Positions 6,544 through 13,741 of a DNA stretch of 23,489 nt are shown here, in pieces. Position numbers and translations under genes: made by a program. Each line of letters begins with the position of its first letter. Position 1 is the stretch's first letter. Below the pieces are notes generated by a model. The model did no database searches. It was not told the DNA's origin and saw only the letters and a program-made list of their open reading frames with translations. Source of the stretch: SIG440 sp045645805 (GTDB lineage: Bacteria > Bacillota > Clostridia > Monoglobales > Monoglobaceae); NCBI GenBank assembly GCA_045645805.1, contig JAZRJL010000009.1:1-23489 (forward strand). Reading direction: 5' to 3'.

Positions 6544-7770
6544 TCAAAGCTTTGGTGCAAACTGCAAAGCACCATTTTCATAAACCAATTCAGGTTCGCC
6601 CGAAATAAGGGGCATCGCATAGTTAATGAAGCTTTCTGTCATACCAAAGCCGTCTGCTTTTATCATTTCTGCCGGAACAGCTTTTTCCTTGTTGGCAATT
6701 TCAATTACCTGAAGCGGCTCAACCTCCATTTTATAAGGCTTGTCCGAAACACGCTTAAAGCCTGCCATAATTCCGCTCATACCATCAAGAGCAAAGCCTG
6801 CACCCTTGTAGCCTGCCATAAAAGCCTCTTCAACGTCACAAAGAGATGTTCCTGCTGCAAAGCATCTTTGCAAGGTACTAAGCTCGATGCTTCTGGACTT
6901 AAAGCCAAGCTCTGACGAAATCCAACTTTCCACCGTCTTACCGGCACCGCCCAAAGCAGCGTGTCCGAATCTGTCGTGGCCTGCTCCTCCGCGTTTTGCA
7001 TTTTCCTTTATATAATTTCCATCTTTATCCTTTATGCCTTCGGATACAGCAATCATTATAGTCTTTTTAGTCTTGCTTATTTCTTCAACCTTTGCAAGAA
7101 AACCGCTTTTGTCAACCGCACGTTCAGGCAAGCATATAATATCTGCATAATTTCCATTTTTATCGTTTGCCAAAGCAGCTGCCGCCGTCAGCCAGCCGGC
7201 ATTTCTGCCCATTGCTTCAAGAACAACCACCGACGGCATACGGTAAACATCTGTATCCAGAGCAATCTGACGCATACAGTTTGCCACAAACTTTGCTGCC
7301 GAGCCATAACCGGGGGTATGGTCGGTGATAACAAGGTCATTGTCAACAGTTTTGGGTATTCCTGCAACCTTTACATCCTTACCCGTTTCCGCTGCATAAC
7401 GACTGAGCTTGTCGGTTGTATCCATTGAATCGTTGCCGCCTATACAGCATACATATCCTATATTATATTTTTCAAAAATACCAAAAAGCTTTTCAAAAAG
7501 ACCATCATCTTCGCCAAGTGCGGGAAGCTTTTTTCGGCACGAACCAAGATAAGACGCCGGCGTTTGCTTTAAAAGTCTTAAATTCTTGTCATCTTTAAAT
7601 ATGTCCAGAGAAACCAGACGTTCCTCCTCAACACCTTCTATTCCATTTTGAGCACCGTAAACCGTACCTATTTTATCAGAGCTGTCAAAACCACGTTTTA
7701 TAACGCCGGCAAGCGACGAGTTTATTACGGCAGTCGGTCCACCTGACTGAAGAACAAGTAAATTTTTCAT
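6544..7770 (-). CDS. pfp: 6-phosphofructokinase, pyrophosphate type
   Basis: Phosphorylates fructose 6-phosphate to fructose 1,6-bisphosphate in glycolysis. The 408 residues fit PPi-type enzymes better than the usual 320-residue ATP enzyme. The N-terminus LQSGGPTAVINSSLAG (8-23) is the phosphate-donor loop. GGNDS (111-115) has Asp where ATP enzymes have Gly in GGDGS, and PKTVDND (139-145) has Lys where ATP enzymes have Gly in PGTIDND. Both changes mark PPi dependence. MGRNAGWL is the fructose-phosphate-binding MGR motif. Asn in place of the first Asp of the common GGDDS is a small deviation. The ATG has AAGGTGA upstream. The gene diverges from the short-chain dehydrogenase and has its own promoter at 7813-7841. 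Donor specificity is inferred from residues only. Confidence 0.9.
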   Translation of the reverse strand: MKNLLVLQSGGPTAVINSSLAGVIKRGFDSSDKIGTVYGAQNGIEGVEEERLVSLDIFKDDKNLRLLKQTPASYLGSCRKKLPALGEDDGLFEKLFGIFEKYNIGYVCCIGGNDSMDTTDKLSRYAAETGKDVKVAGIPKTVDNDLVITDHTPGYGSAAKFVANCMRQIALDTDVYRMPSVVVLEAMGRNAGWLTAAAALANDKNGNYADIICLPERAVDKSGFLAKVEEISKTKKTIMIAVSEGIKDKDGNYIKENAKRGGAGHDRFGHAALGGAGKTVESWISSELGFKSRSIELSTLQRCFAAGTSLCDVEEAFMAGYKGAGFALDGMSGIMAGFKRVSDKPYKMEVEPLQVIEIANKEKAVPAEMIKADGFGMTESFINYAMPLISGEPELVYENGALQFAPKL

Positions 7771-7812
7771 AATTTCACCTTAAAAGTTTTTATTTTTTCA
7801 TAATTAGTTATC

Positions 7813-7841
7813 ATTTTATCACTTTTGTTTTGATTTGTAAA
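7813..7841 (-). promoter_or_regulatory. sigma-A promoter of the phosphofructokinase gene
   Basis: Minus-strand TTTACA (7836-7841), 17 bp, TAAAAT (7813-7818), about 45 bp upstream of the ATG. Confidence 0.65.
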
Positions 7842-7902
7842 TACCTTTTATAACTTTTCATACAATCTTTTTTAAGAGGCATTAATGCTTTTCAAACAGG
7901 CA

Positions 7903-7932
7903 TTGACACTGCCTTTTGTTTTGTGATATACT
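7903..7932 (+). promoter_or_regulatory. sigma-A promoter of the dehydrogenase gene
   Basis: TTGACA (7903-7908), 18 bp, TATACT (7927-7932), with TGA directly before the -10 (extended -10). It lies about 30 bp upstream of the start codon. Confidence 0.75.
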
Positions 7933-7963
7933 AACTTAAGAAAAATGGAAAAGGAGTGATTTT

Positions 7964-8713
7964 GTGAACATACTGATTACTGGTGCAAGTTCAGGCATCG
8001 GCAGGGATATGGCACGTATTTTTCACAAAATGGGACATTCACTTTACCTTGTGGCAAGACGCATGGATTTGCTGAACAAGCTGAAAAGTGAGCTTGATGA
8101 AGCCCCTGAAATAATTACTCTTGACCTATCTATCGAAGAAAATTGCTATACCCTTTACGAAAAGCTTAAGGACAAAAACATAGATGTCCTTATCAACAAT
8201 GCAGGTTTTGGTGCTTTTGGTGAATTTGCCGATGCAGACCTTAACCGCGAGCTTGAGATGGTAGACTTGAATATACGTGCAGTACATATTCTGACAAAAA
8301 AATTCCTTGCAGACTTCAAAGAACGGGATTTTGGTTACATACTGAATGTTTCCTCTTCTGCATCATTTTTACCCGGTCCTCTTATGTCTGTTTATTATGC
8401 AACAAAGGCATATGTTCAGCGTCTTACCCTTGCAATTTACGAAGAGCTTCGACGCAGTAAGAGTAATGTATACATAGGTGTGCTTTGCCCCGGTCCTGTT
8501 GATACAGAGTTTAACAAAACAGCCAATGTTAGCTTTAATCTTAAATCTCTTAAATCAGAAGCTGTGGCAAACTATGCAATCAAAAAAATGCTTCGGAAAA
8601 AGCTTGTAATTATCCCTGGATTTATCATCCGTATGGGGGTTATCTTTCAAAGATTCCTGCCCACAAAGCTGCTTCTTAAAATTTCCTACGGTATTCAAAA
8701 AAACAAGGGCTGA
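7964..8713 (+). CDS. short-chain dehydrogenase/reductase, classical type
   Basis: A 249-residue NAD(P)H-dependent oxidoreductase of the classical SDR family; the substrate is unknown. The cofactor loop TGASSGIG is at 6-13, followed by ARR (31-33), whose arginines favour NADP(H). NNAG is at 78-81, the catalytic Ser in NVSSSAS near 131, YxxxK as Tyr144/Lys148, and PGPVDTEF after the active site. The C-terminus is basic with a hydrophobic stretch (VIIPGFIIRMGVIFQRFLP), resembling SDRs annotated as YqjQ/DltE-like and possibly membrane-associated. The start is GTG at 7964, with AAGGAG about 8 nt upstream. The gene is followed after 80 nt by queT with its riboswitch, with no terminator between them, so read-through is possible. 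Confidence 0.92.
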   Translation: MNILITGASSGIGRDMARIFHKMGHSLYLVARRMDLLNKLKSELDEAPEIITLDLSIEENCYTLYEKLKDKNIDVLINNAGFGAFGEFADADLNRELEMVDLNIRAVHILTKKFLADFKERDFGYILNVSSSASFLPGPLMSVYYATKAYVQRLTLAIYEELRRSKSNVYIGVLCPGPVDTEFNKTANVSFNLKSLKSEAVANYAIKKMLRKKLVIIPGFIIRMGVIFQRFLPTKLLLKISYGIQKNKG

Positions 8714-8742
8714 TTTAAAAACATCTCTTTTTATATATACCA

Positions 8743-8784
8743 AGTGAGTTCGTAACCATCCTCACTAAAAACAAAACTAAGGAG
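8743..8784 (+). promoter_or_regulatory. preQ1-I riboswitch
   Basis: Stem AGTGAG/CTCACT (8743-8748, 8761-8766) closes a 12-nt loop beginning TTC, followed by an A-rich single strand ending AACTAAGGAG. Stem, loop length, TTC start, A-rich tail and CTAAGG end match the class I preQ1 aptamer as I remember it from Bacillus subtilis queC. The aptamer tail contains the queT ribosome binding site GGAG (8781-8784), pointing to translational control. The next gene is a queuosine-precursor transporter, which supports the call. I did not resolve the pseudoknot pairs. Confidence 0.82.
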
Positions 8785-8793
8785 AATTAAATT

Positions 8794-9279
8794 ATGAAAA
8801 AAACAAAAGGCACCAGACTTCTGGTGCAAAGCTCGGCAATCGCCGCAATCTATGTGGCACTTACTCTCGTTTCAGGAATGTTTGGCTTGTCCGGCGGCGT
8901 GATACAATTACGCCTTTCCGAGGCACTTTGTATTCTTCCCGTTTTTACCGCTGCGGCTGTTCCCGGCTTGTTTGCGGGATGCATTATTGCAAATCTTCTT
9001 ACAGGAAGTATTGTACTTGATGTAATCTTTGGCAGTCTCGCCACTCTTATCGGTGCAATTCTCTCCCGAAGACTAAGAAATAACCCTCATTCTGCATTAT
9101 TGCCGCCAATTTTATCCAATACGCTGATTATTCCCTTTGTATTAAAATACGCCTATGGCTTTTCGGGTTCGGTGCTTTATTTTATGGCAACGGTAGGAAT
9201 TGGTGAAATTCTTTCCTGCGGAATACTTGGGTATGTTGTGCTTACCGCATTGAAAAAACATACCGGTTTATTTAAATAA
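8794..9279 (+). CDS. queT: queuosine precursor transporter QueT
   Basis: A 161-residue integral membrane protein, about five predicted helices, of the QueT (DUF988) family, the substrate-binding component of an ECF-type importer for preQ1 or a related queuosine precursor. The signature near the N-terminus is VIQLRLSEAL (about 36-45), followed by FTAAAVPGLFAGC and NLLTGSIVLDVIFGSLATLIGA, as in family members. The ECF energising module is not encoded here, which is normal for group II ECF systems. The ATG has GGAG 9 nt upstream, inside the preQ1-I riboswitch. No queuosine synthesis genes adjoin it, consistent with a salvage role. A strong terminator shared with convergent lrgB follows. Confidence 0.94.
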   Translation: MKKTKGTRLLVQSSAIAAIYVALTLVSGMFGLSGGVIQLRLSEALCILPVFTAAAVPGLFAGCIIANLLTGSIVLDVIFGSLATLIGAILSRRLRNNPHSALLPPILSNTLIIPFVLKYAYGFSGSVLYFMATVGIGEILSCGILGYVVLTALKKHTGLFK

Positions 9280-9284
9280 AAACA

Positions 9285-9326
9285 AAACACAGCTTTATCC
9301 TCAAGATTTGGGATAAAGCTGTGTTT
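9285..9326. terminator. bidirectional terminator queT / lrgB
   Basis: AAACACAGCTTTATCC (9285-9300) pairs perfectly with 9311-9326 (16 bp), between two convergent genes. Confidence 0.9.
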
Positions 9327-9330
9327 AATT

Positions 9331-10008
9331 CTAAAGAAATACCGCTAATATTACTGTAACAAGACCGCACAAGCCAACTGCAATACCGCTTGCGGAGCCT
9401 TGGACTTCGCCAAGCTCAATTGCCTTTGATGTGCCAAGAACGTGGCTTGACGCACCGATTGCAAGACCTGCTGCAACAGGGTCATCTACGCGAAACCACT
9501 TGACAAAGTACGGTGCCATAATTGCCCCCGTAACACCGGTAACGCAAACCGCCGCAACGGTAATGGGGACAATACCCCCAAGCTGAGCCGAGAGCTCGGT
9601 CGCAATGGCGGTGGTTATTGATTTTGGAATAATGCTTACGGTTACTTGGTCGGAAAGATTGAAAATTTTGCAGAAAATATAAACACTTAAAACAGCACTG
9701 ACCGCGCCAACAACCGAACCGACCATTATAGGCAGCCAGTTTTTCTTTATGGTATCAAGCTGACGATACATTGTTAATGCAAGTGCCGCCGTTGCCGGAG
9801 CAAGAAACATTGATACAAAATCCGCACCCTTCATAAAGCTTGAAAAAGGTATGTTGAAAGCCTTTAAAACAGCAATTACCATAATCGCCGCCATCAGCAT
9901 TGGATTTAAAATAGCATAATTAAATCTTTGCCTGATTGAAAGAGCCGCAACATATGTCACAATACAAAGTGTTACACCAAAAATTGGCGTTGAGGTAATC
10001 TCAGTCAT
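9331..10008 (-). CDS. lrgB: LrgB/CidB family membrane protein
   Basis: A 225-residue polytopic membrane protein of the LrgB/CidB (YohK) family, partner of LrgA. Family marks include LNPMLMA near the N-terminus, FLAPATAALALTMYRQ (about 69-84), PKSITTAIA and GASSHVLGTSKAIELGE near the C-terminus. The pair was first described as antiholin/holin-like in Staphylococcus. In Bacillus subtilis (PftAB) and Streptococcus mutans the family has been linked to pyruvate transport, which I think is at least as likely here. The start codon overlaps the lrgA end by 8 bp and AAAGGGGGA precedes it, so the two are translationally coupled. No lytSR regulator is in the window. Confidence 0.94.
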   Translation of the reverse strand: MTEITSTPIFGVTLCIVTYVAALSIRQRFNYAILNPMLMAAIMVIAVLKAFNIPFSSFMKGADFVSMFLAPATAALALTMYRQLDTIKKNWLPIMVGSVVGAVSAVLSVYIFCKIFNLSDQVTVSIIPKSITTAIATELSAQLGGIVPITVAAVCVTGVTGAIMAPYFVKWFRVDDPVAAGLAIGASSHVLGTSKAIELGEVQGSASGIAVGLCGLVTVILAVFL

Positions 10009-10375
10009 TTTTTTGTCCCCCTTTGAATCTATTTATCAAATACATGGTAAGCTTAACCGAATATGCCGTGCAGACAAATGTAATAACGGTAGTAACAATA
10101 CATATAAAAATAAACTGCCACAGTATACTTTTTAACACGTCTGCATAGGACACAATGGAAGCTGTTACAGGAATAAAGAGTAATGACATATTTTTAAGCA
10201 TAAAATCTGCTGCAGACTCTATATTTCTGACCTTGATTAATCCAAAAAAAAGACATATAAACAAAACTATCATTGAAAGCACATTGCCCGGAAACGAAAA
10301 TGGCAAAAATGCAACAATAGCATCACACAAAATACATATCAAAAACAAAACAGCAAATTTTTTTAATATACTCAT
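10001..10375 (-). CDS. lrgA: LrgA/CidA family membrane protein
   Basis: A 124-residue, four-helix membrane protein of the CidA/LrgA family. The typical segment FPGNVLSMIVLFICLFFGLIK (about 28-48) is followed by LLFIPVTASIVSY, matching the conserved LFFvPagvGi region of the family. It is the first gene of a two-gene operon with lrgB (8-bp overlap). The ATG is preceded by GAGGTGA. The promoter at 10422-10450 is close to consensus with an extended -10. Function: holin/antiholin-like or pyruvate carrier subunit, not distinguishable from sequence. Confidence 0.93.
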   Translation of the reverse strand: MSILKKFAVLFLICILCDAIVAFLPFSFPGNVLSMIVLFICLFFGLIKVRNIESAADFMLKNMSLLFIPVTASIVSYADVLKSILWQFIFICIVTTVITFVCTAYSVKLTMYLINRFKGGQKND

Positions 10376-10421
10376 TATGTCACCTCAAAATAAGTGCTTC
10401 AATTATTAAATTAATAATTAA

Positions 10422-10450
10422 ATTATACCATATTTAAGTAAATGTGTAAA
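10422..10450 (-). promoter_or_regulatory. sigma-A promoter of lrgAB
   Basis: Minus-strand TTTACA (10445-10450), 17 bp, TATAAT (10422-10427), with TGG before the -10. The AT-rich stretch downstream contains ATTATTAAATTAATAAT, a near-palindrome that could be an operator. Confidence 0.75.
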
Positions 10451-10459
10451 TTAAATTTC

Positions 10460-10489
10460 TTGACAAAGTAAAGGCAATTGTGATAGACT
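10460..10489 (+). promoter_or_regulatory. promoter of the DUF1273 gene
   Basis: TTGACA (10460-10465), 18 bp, TAGACT (10484-10489), TGA before the -10. Its -35 lies only 9 bp from the lrgA -35 on the other strand, so the two divergent promoters may compete. Confidence 0.65.
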
Positions 10490-10546
10490 TACTTGGATAT
10501 TTTGTAGAAAAAACTCATTTTAAGCCATCCGAAAGGGGAATTGCAT

Positions 10547-11041
10547 ATGCCAGACAGTATATTTCAAAAAGAAAGCACCTGTTGCTTTACAGGGCATCGC
10601 AGTATCCCCGCAGAATATATAAGCAAAGTAAAAAGGCAATTGTGTAATGCTATTGAGCAACTTTTTAAATGTGGTATTACAACCTTTATATCGGGGGGAG
10701 CTGTAGGTTTTGACATCCTTGCTGCAAAAGCAGTCCTTTATATTAAAAAATCACACCCCGAAATTTCGCTTGTGATGATTCTTCCCTGTCGTGACCAGCA
10801 CGCAAAATGGGGTGCAAGAGAAAAAACGGAGTATGAAAATGTTTTGAAAGTAGCCGACGAAATTTATTGCCTTAACGATAAATACTGCACAGGCTGTATG
10901 CATCAGCGAAATCGTGTTATGGTTGATGCAAGCTCGCATTGTATCGCGTATTGCACAAAGACTTCAGGCGGCACAGCATACACCCTTGACCTTGCCCGCG
11001 ACGCAGGGCTTGAAGTTTTGAATGTTGCTGACCTTCTTTAA
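10547..11041 (+). CDS. SLOG-fold DUF1273 (YpsA-like) protein
   Basis: A 164-residue cytosolic protein of the DUF1273/YpsA branch of the SLOG superfamily, Rossmann-like folds that bind nucleotide-related ligands. Motifs in order: CFTGHR (13-18), ISGGAVGFDILAAK (48-61), ILPCRDQHAKW (78-88), CMHQRNRVMVD (117-127) and GGTAYT (141-146), the Gly-rich pieces forming the presumed ligand pocket. Length fits the family. B. subtilis YpsA has been linked to cell division, but the biochemical role is unknown. The ATG at 10547 is chosen since AAGGGG (10533-10538) sits 8 nt upstream. A TTG at 10541 would be only 2 nt from it. No partner gene typical of SLOG conflict systems is nearby. Confidence 0.87.
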   Translation: MPDSIFQKESTCCFTGHRSIPAEYISKVKRQLCNAIEQLFKCGITTFISGGAVGFDILAAKAVLYIKKSHPEISLVMILPCRDQHAKWGAREKTEYENVLKVADEIYCLNDKYCTGCMHQRNRVMVDASSHCIAYCTKTSGGTAYTLDLARDAGLEVLNVADLL

Positions 11042-11049
11042 ACCTGCAT

Positions 11050-11355
11050 CTAAAAAATCAAATTAAATACAGCTATGCTAAGTCCCATACATAAAATACT
11101 TGTTGCTGCAAGCAACAAAAGCAAGATTGTGGGGGGCTTGGCTTTTTTTTGTTTTCGCACAGGCTTTGTCCGAAGCCGCTCGACCTGCCTGATATAACTG
11201 TTAATAATCTCCTGTGCCTCTACCGAGGCATTTATCTCCGAAAACGACATTCCCTTTGTTTTAACTTCATCCTTTAAAATAAATATTGCCTGGTCAATGG
11301 TATCGGATTTTATGTTGTTTATAATTACCACCCGTTTTGATTTTTTGTCGGTCAT
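11050..11355 (-). CDS. small one-helix membrane protein, unknown function
   Basis: A 101-residue protein. The N-terminal half is soluble and amphipathic (VVIINNIKSDTIDQAIFILKDE), followed by a coiled segment, a basic stretch (KPVRKQKKAKPP, about 64-75) and one C-terminal transmembrane helix (about 77-100), giving a likely inside-anchored tail protein with the N-terminus in the cytosol by the positive-inside rule. I recognise the N-terminal IKSD..DQAIFILKD pattern as recurring in clostridial hypothetical proteins but know no function. The binding site (AGGGAG, about 12 nt before ATG) is a little distant. A possible promoter TTGCAA-16-TATACT lies just upstream, inside the gap after the SLH gene, so it may be transcribed separately. 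Confidence 0.75.
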   Translation of the reverse strand: MTDKKSKRVVIINNIKSDTIDQAIFILKDEVKTKGMSFSEINASVEAQEIINSYIRQVERLRTKPVRKQKKAKPPTILLLLLAATSILCMGLSIAVFNLIF

Positions 11356-11429
11356 AGGTTTTCACAGCTCCCTGTATATAAAGTATAAGTATACAGGAAG
11401 TATTTGCAAAAAATAAAAGTTTTATACAA

Positions 11430-13511
11430 TTATCCTTTTTCCATTGCATTATATATAAGAATCGCCGACTGAGCACGACTAAGCTTTTGATTTGGAGAAA
11501 ATACACCCTTGGCTGTTCCGTTGACAATTTCAAGTCCCCACAGCATTGTCACATAGCCCTTGTCAGATGTTACGTCCTTAAACGGGCAATTGAAAATGCT
11601 GTCAAGCTGAGCATATTTTTCAATTTTAAGAGCACGGCAGATGAATTTTGCCGCCTGAAGTCTGGATACCGTGTTTTCGGGTGCAACCTCGTCTTCAAAA
11701 ATTATTCCAAGCCGTTTTGCTACCTTATAATACTCATCTTTGTCAGTGCTTTCATTTATCATAATGCGACCCATTCCACCAAATGCACCTGCAAGAAGAA
11801 TAATAAAATCTTTTTGCAGAATTTCGGAATCGGGACAAAATTCACTGTTTTCGAAGCCAATTCCAAAACGACGAAGTGCTAAAATGCGTTCTTCGGCATA
11901 ATGCCCCGATATATCAGTATATTCATCAGGAACAGGCTGAGAATATGCCGTGCCATTATAATTTACACGATTCAAAGTATATGCATCAATATAAACATCC
12001 GTTGTCTCAGGTGCATAAATCAAAACCGCCACATCCGGTTTTGTAAGCTCCTTTGATGATTTTTGCGGAATGTATCGCAAGGTATACTTTGTATAATCAA
12101 AGAATTTGTCACACGCATCCTCTTCTGTCTTTATGCTGTCAATTTCGGGGAACCTTGCATTGGTATAACGTATTCTGTATGATGCAAGACTGTTATCAGG
12201 ATTAAATTCAATTGATGCTGTGTTGCCCTCAACAAAAATTCCGTTTACCATTCTTTCAAAAACAAAATATCGGCTGTTTTCTTCATCAGAGTTTTTAAGT
12301 CTGTATTCGGGAGCTTTTTGGGGCGAAAGCTCGTTCAGAATATTCTGAGCCTCCGCTTTCAGTCCCTCAGTAAACTGCACCTCTTCGTCATCAATTTTTG
12401 TACCAAAATTTGAATAGCTTATAACCTCTCCTGTTTCGGCATTGATGTCAACATAGACATACTGCATACGATCCTTCACCGTACGTCTGAACACAAGAGA
12501 ATGTCCGTAAAGCTCTTCGGTAACAGAAAGTCTTCGGGTTGAAAACTCTTCAAGCGTAAAGCCCTCATTAATACCAAGAAGCAAGTTTTTTCTTACACTG
12601 TCTTCTGCCGCTTTTTGTGAAAGAAGCTTGCGAAGTACGGCAATTTCTTTAAGTTCAGCATCAGTAAGTCCGGCGTTTGAGCCTCCGCTGCCCAGTATTG
12701 AGTCAGAGGCTGATTCATTTTTTGAGAAGTATGTGTCGAAGTAAGGCACAACCCTTTCAGCCCTGCCGGTAAGTGCATTGATGTATATATCGTCATTCTT
12801 TGGTGCATATAAGGGATATATGTCAAGCTCTTTTGTTTTTGTGTCGGTGTATGCACGGTAAAACAAGTCAAGCCCTATTTCTTTGGTAAATGCCGACTTT
12901 GCGGTTGCAAGGTCAATTATATTAATTGGTGAAGGATAGGAAAGACCATCGGTGTAGGAAAGATTAAAAGAGGTAATCTTTTCAGCATTGATATCAACCC
13001 TTACCCTGCCGCTGTCCCCAAACACAGGGATACCGCTTTCAGTATGAACAATACTAAATAAAAATCCGTTATCATCAAAGCTTTCAGTTGTAGCATCTGA
13101 TTGAATAGTCAGGCAGTCACCAATTGCAGGGTTAAGTGCCTTTACAAGAACATCCGCTTTCTTTCTCGCTTCTTCCTTTGTGATACGGTTAAAGCCAATC
13201 TTGTCATCGGGAGTCAACTTGTCCTCGTTTATGCCAAAGCTTGTAATTATACCGCTTTTAAGTGCCGAAACATACATTCCACGATAGATTCCGTCTTTGT
13301 TGCTGTTCCAGTTAAATGTATAAACGGTTTTTTCACCCTCACGATACGAGCTGCTGTCAAAATCTTCAAAATCTGAGGTATCGGGAATTCTGGGCTTAAT
13401 AGCCGAAAGAACCTTTAACGCCTCCTCAGAGCTGCCTGAATCGGCATATACAGCCGGTGAAAGTGCAACAATGAGTACGAGCGACAAGATAAGTGCAATT
13501 ATTTTTTTCAT
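11430..13511 (-). CDS. YcdB/PepSY-like surface protein with C-terminal SLH repeats
   Basis: A 693-residue exported protein. Signal peptide MKKIIALILSLVLIVALSPAVYA (1-23) ends in an AxA-like site. Two related modules follow (about 90-270 and 320-520), each with an EEA/EDA helix and a strand pair ending in an INAEKITSF or INAETGEVISYS type turn, as in PepSY and YcdB/YcdC-repeat proteins. The second gives YVDINAETGEVISY near 355. Three SLH-like repeats occupy about 532-580, 588-632 and 643-690 (the last with FKDV...GVFSPNQKLSRAQSAILI). SLH repeats normally bind pyruvylated secondary wall polymer, so the protein should sit on the cell wall. PepSY-like modules can act on peptidase regulation; that role is speculative here. 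AAAGGA lies 11 nt before the ATG. Confidence 0.88.
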   Translation of the reverse strand: MKKIIALILSLVLIVALSPAVYADSGSSEEALKVLSAIKPRIPDTSDFEDFDSSSYREGEKTVYTFNWNSNKDGIYRGMYVSALKSGIITSFGINEDKLTPDDKIGFNRITKEEARKKADVLVKALNPAIGDCLTIQSDATTESFDDNGFLFSIVHTESGIPVFGDSGRVRVDINAEKITSFNLSYTDGLSYPSPINIIDLATAKSAFTKEIGLDLFYRAYTDTKTKELDIYPLYAPKNDDIYINALTGRAERVVPYFDTYFSKNESASDSILGSGGSNAGLTDAELKEIAVLRKLLSQKAAEDSVRKNLLLGINEGFTLEEFSTRRLSVTEELYGHSLVFRRTVKDRMQYVYVDINAETGEVISYSNFGTKIDDEEVQFTEGLKAEAQNILNELSPQKAPEYRLKNSDEENSRYFVFERMVNGIFVEGNTASIEFNPDNSLASYRIRYTNARFPEIDSIKTEEDACDKFFDYTKYTLRYIPQKSSKELTKPDVAVLIYAPETTDVYIDAYTLNRVNYNGTAYSQPVPDEYTDISGHYAEERILALRRFGIGFENSEFCPDSEILQKDFIILLAGAFGGMGRIMINESTDKDEYYKVAKRLGIIFEDEVAPENTVSRLQAAKFICRALKIEKYAQLDSIFNCPFKDVTSDKGYVTMLWGLEIVNGTAKGVFSPNQKLSRAQSAILIYNAMEKG

Positions 13512-13546
13512 AGATTATGCCGTCCTTTCTTGAAATATGGAACAAA

Positions 13547-13692
13547 GCGGCTTTGCCGCCCGCCTTGCGGTGGCCGGAGCAATAACGCTTTGGTTGCCCA
13601 TGTGCATTTCGGCAAAGCCGAAAATTTTGCACGGGCATAAAATTGATATTTTTATTTAATAGGAAATTACGCAATTTCCTATTAAATAAAAA
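13547..13692. repeat. second hairpin cluster with a perfect 20-bp palindrome
   Basis: Between two SLH genes: GCGGC/GCCGC (13547-13559); a long hairpin 13595-13637 (TGCCC and GTGCA with TGCAC, GGGCA, then TTTCGGC/GCCGAAA around AAA); and 13649-13692, a perfect 20-bp inverted repeat around ACGC. The element GGCTTTGCCG recurs inverted at 13549 and 13610. No gene is visible here. It looks like a REP/BIME-type composite. Confidence 0.75.
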
Positions 13693-13693
13693 A

Positions 13694-13726
13694 TACGGTG
13701 AAGCAGCGTTTTGCCGCTTCACCGTA
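13694..13726 (-). terminator. terminator of the 607-residue SLH gene
   Basis: TACGGTGAAGC (13694-13704) pairs with GCTTCACCGTA (13716-13726). On the minus strand the stem is followed by TTTTTTATTT, 15 bp after the stop. Confidence 0.88.
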
Positions 13727-13741
13727 ACAGGTAGCCTTGGG

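Noticed and set aside
9331..10375. Phage lysis (holin) module
   Set aside because: The sequences are LrgA/LrgB family, chromosomal, with no endolysin or phage genes nearby.
10547..11041. SLOG protein as part of an anti-phage conflict system
   Set aside because: It falls in the DUF1273/YpsA branch and has no effector, TIR, helicase or nucleotide-cyclase neighbour.
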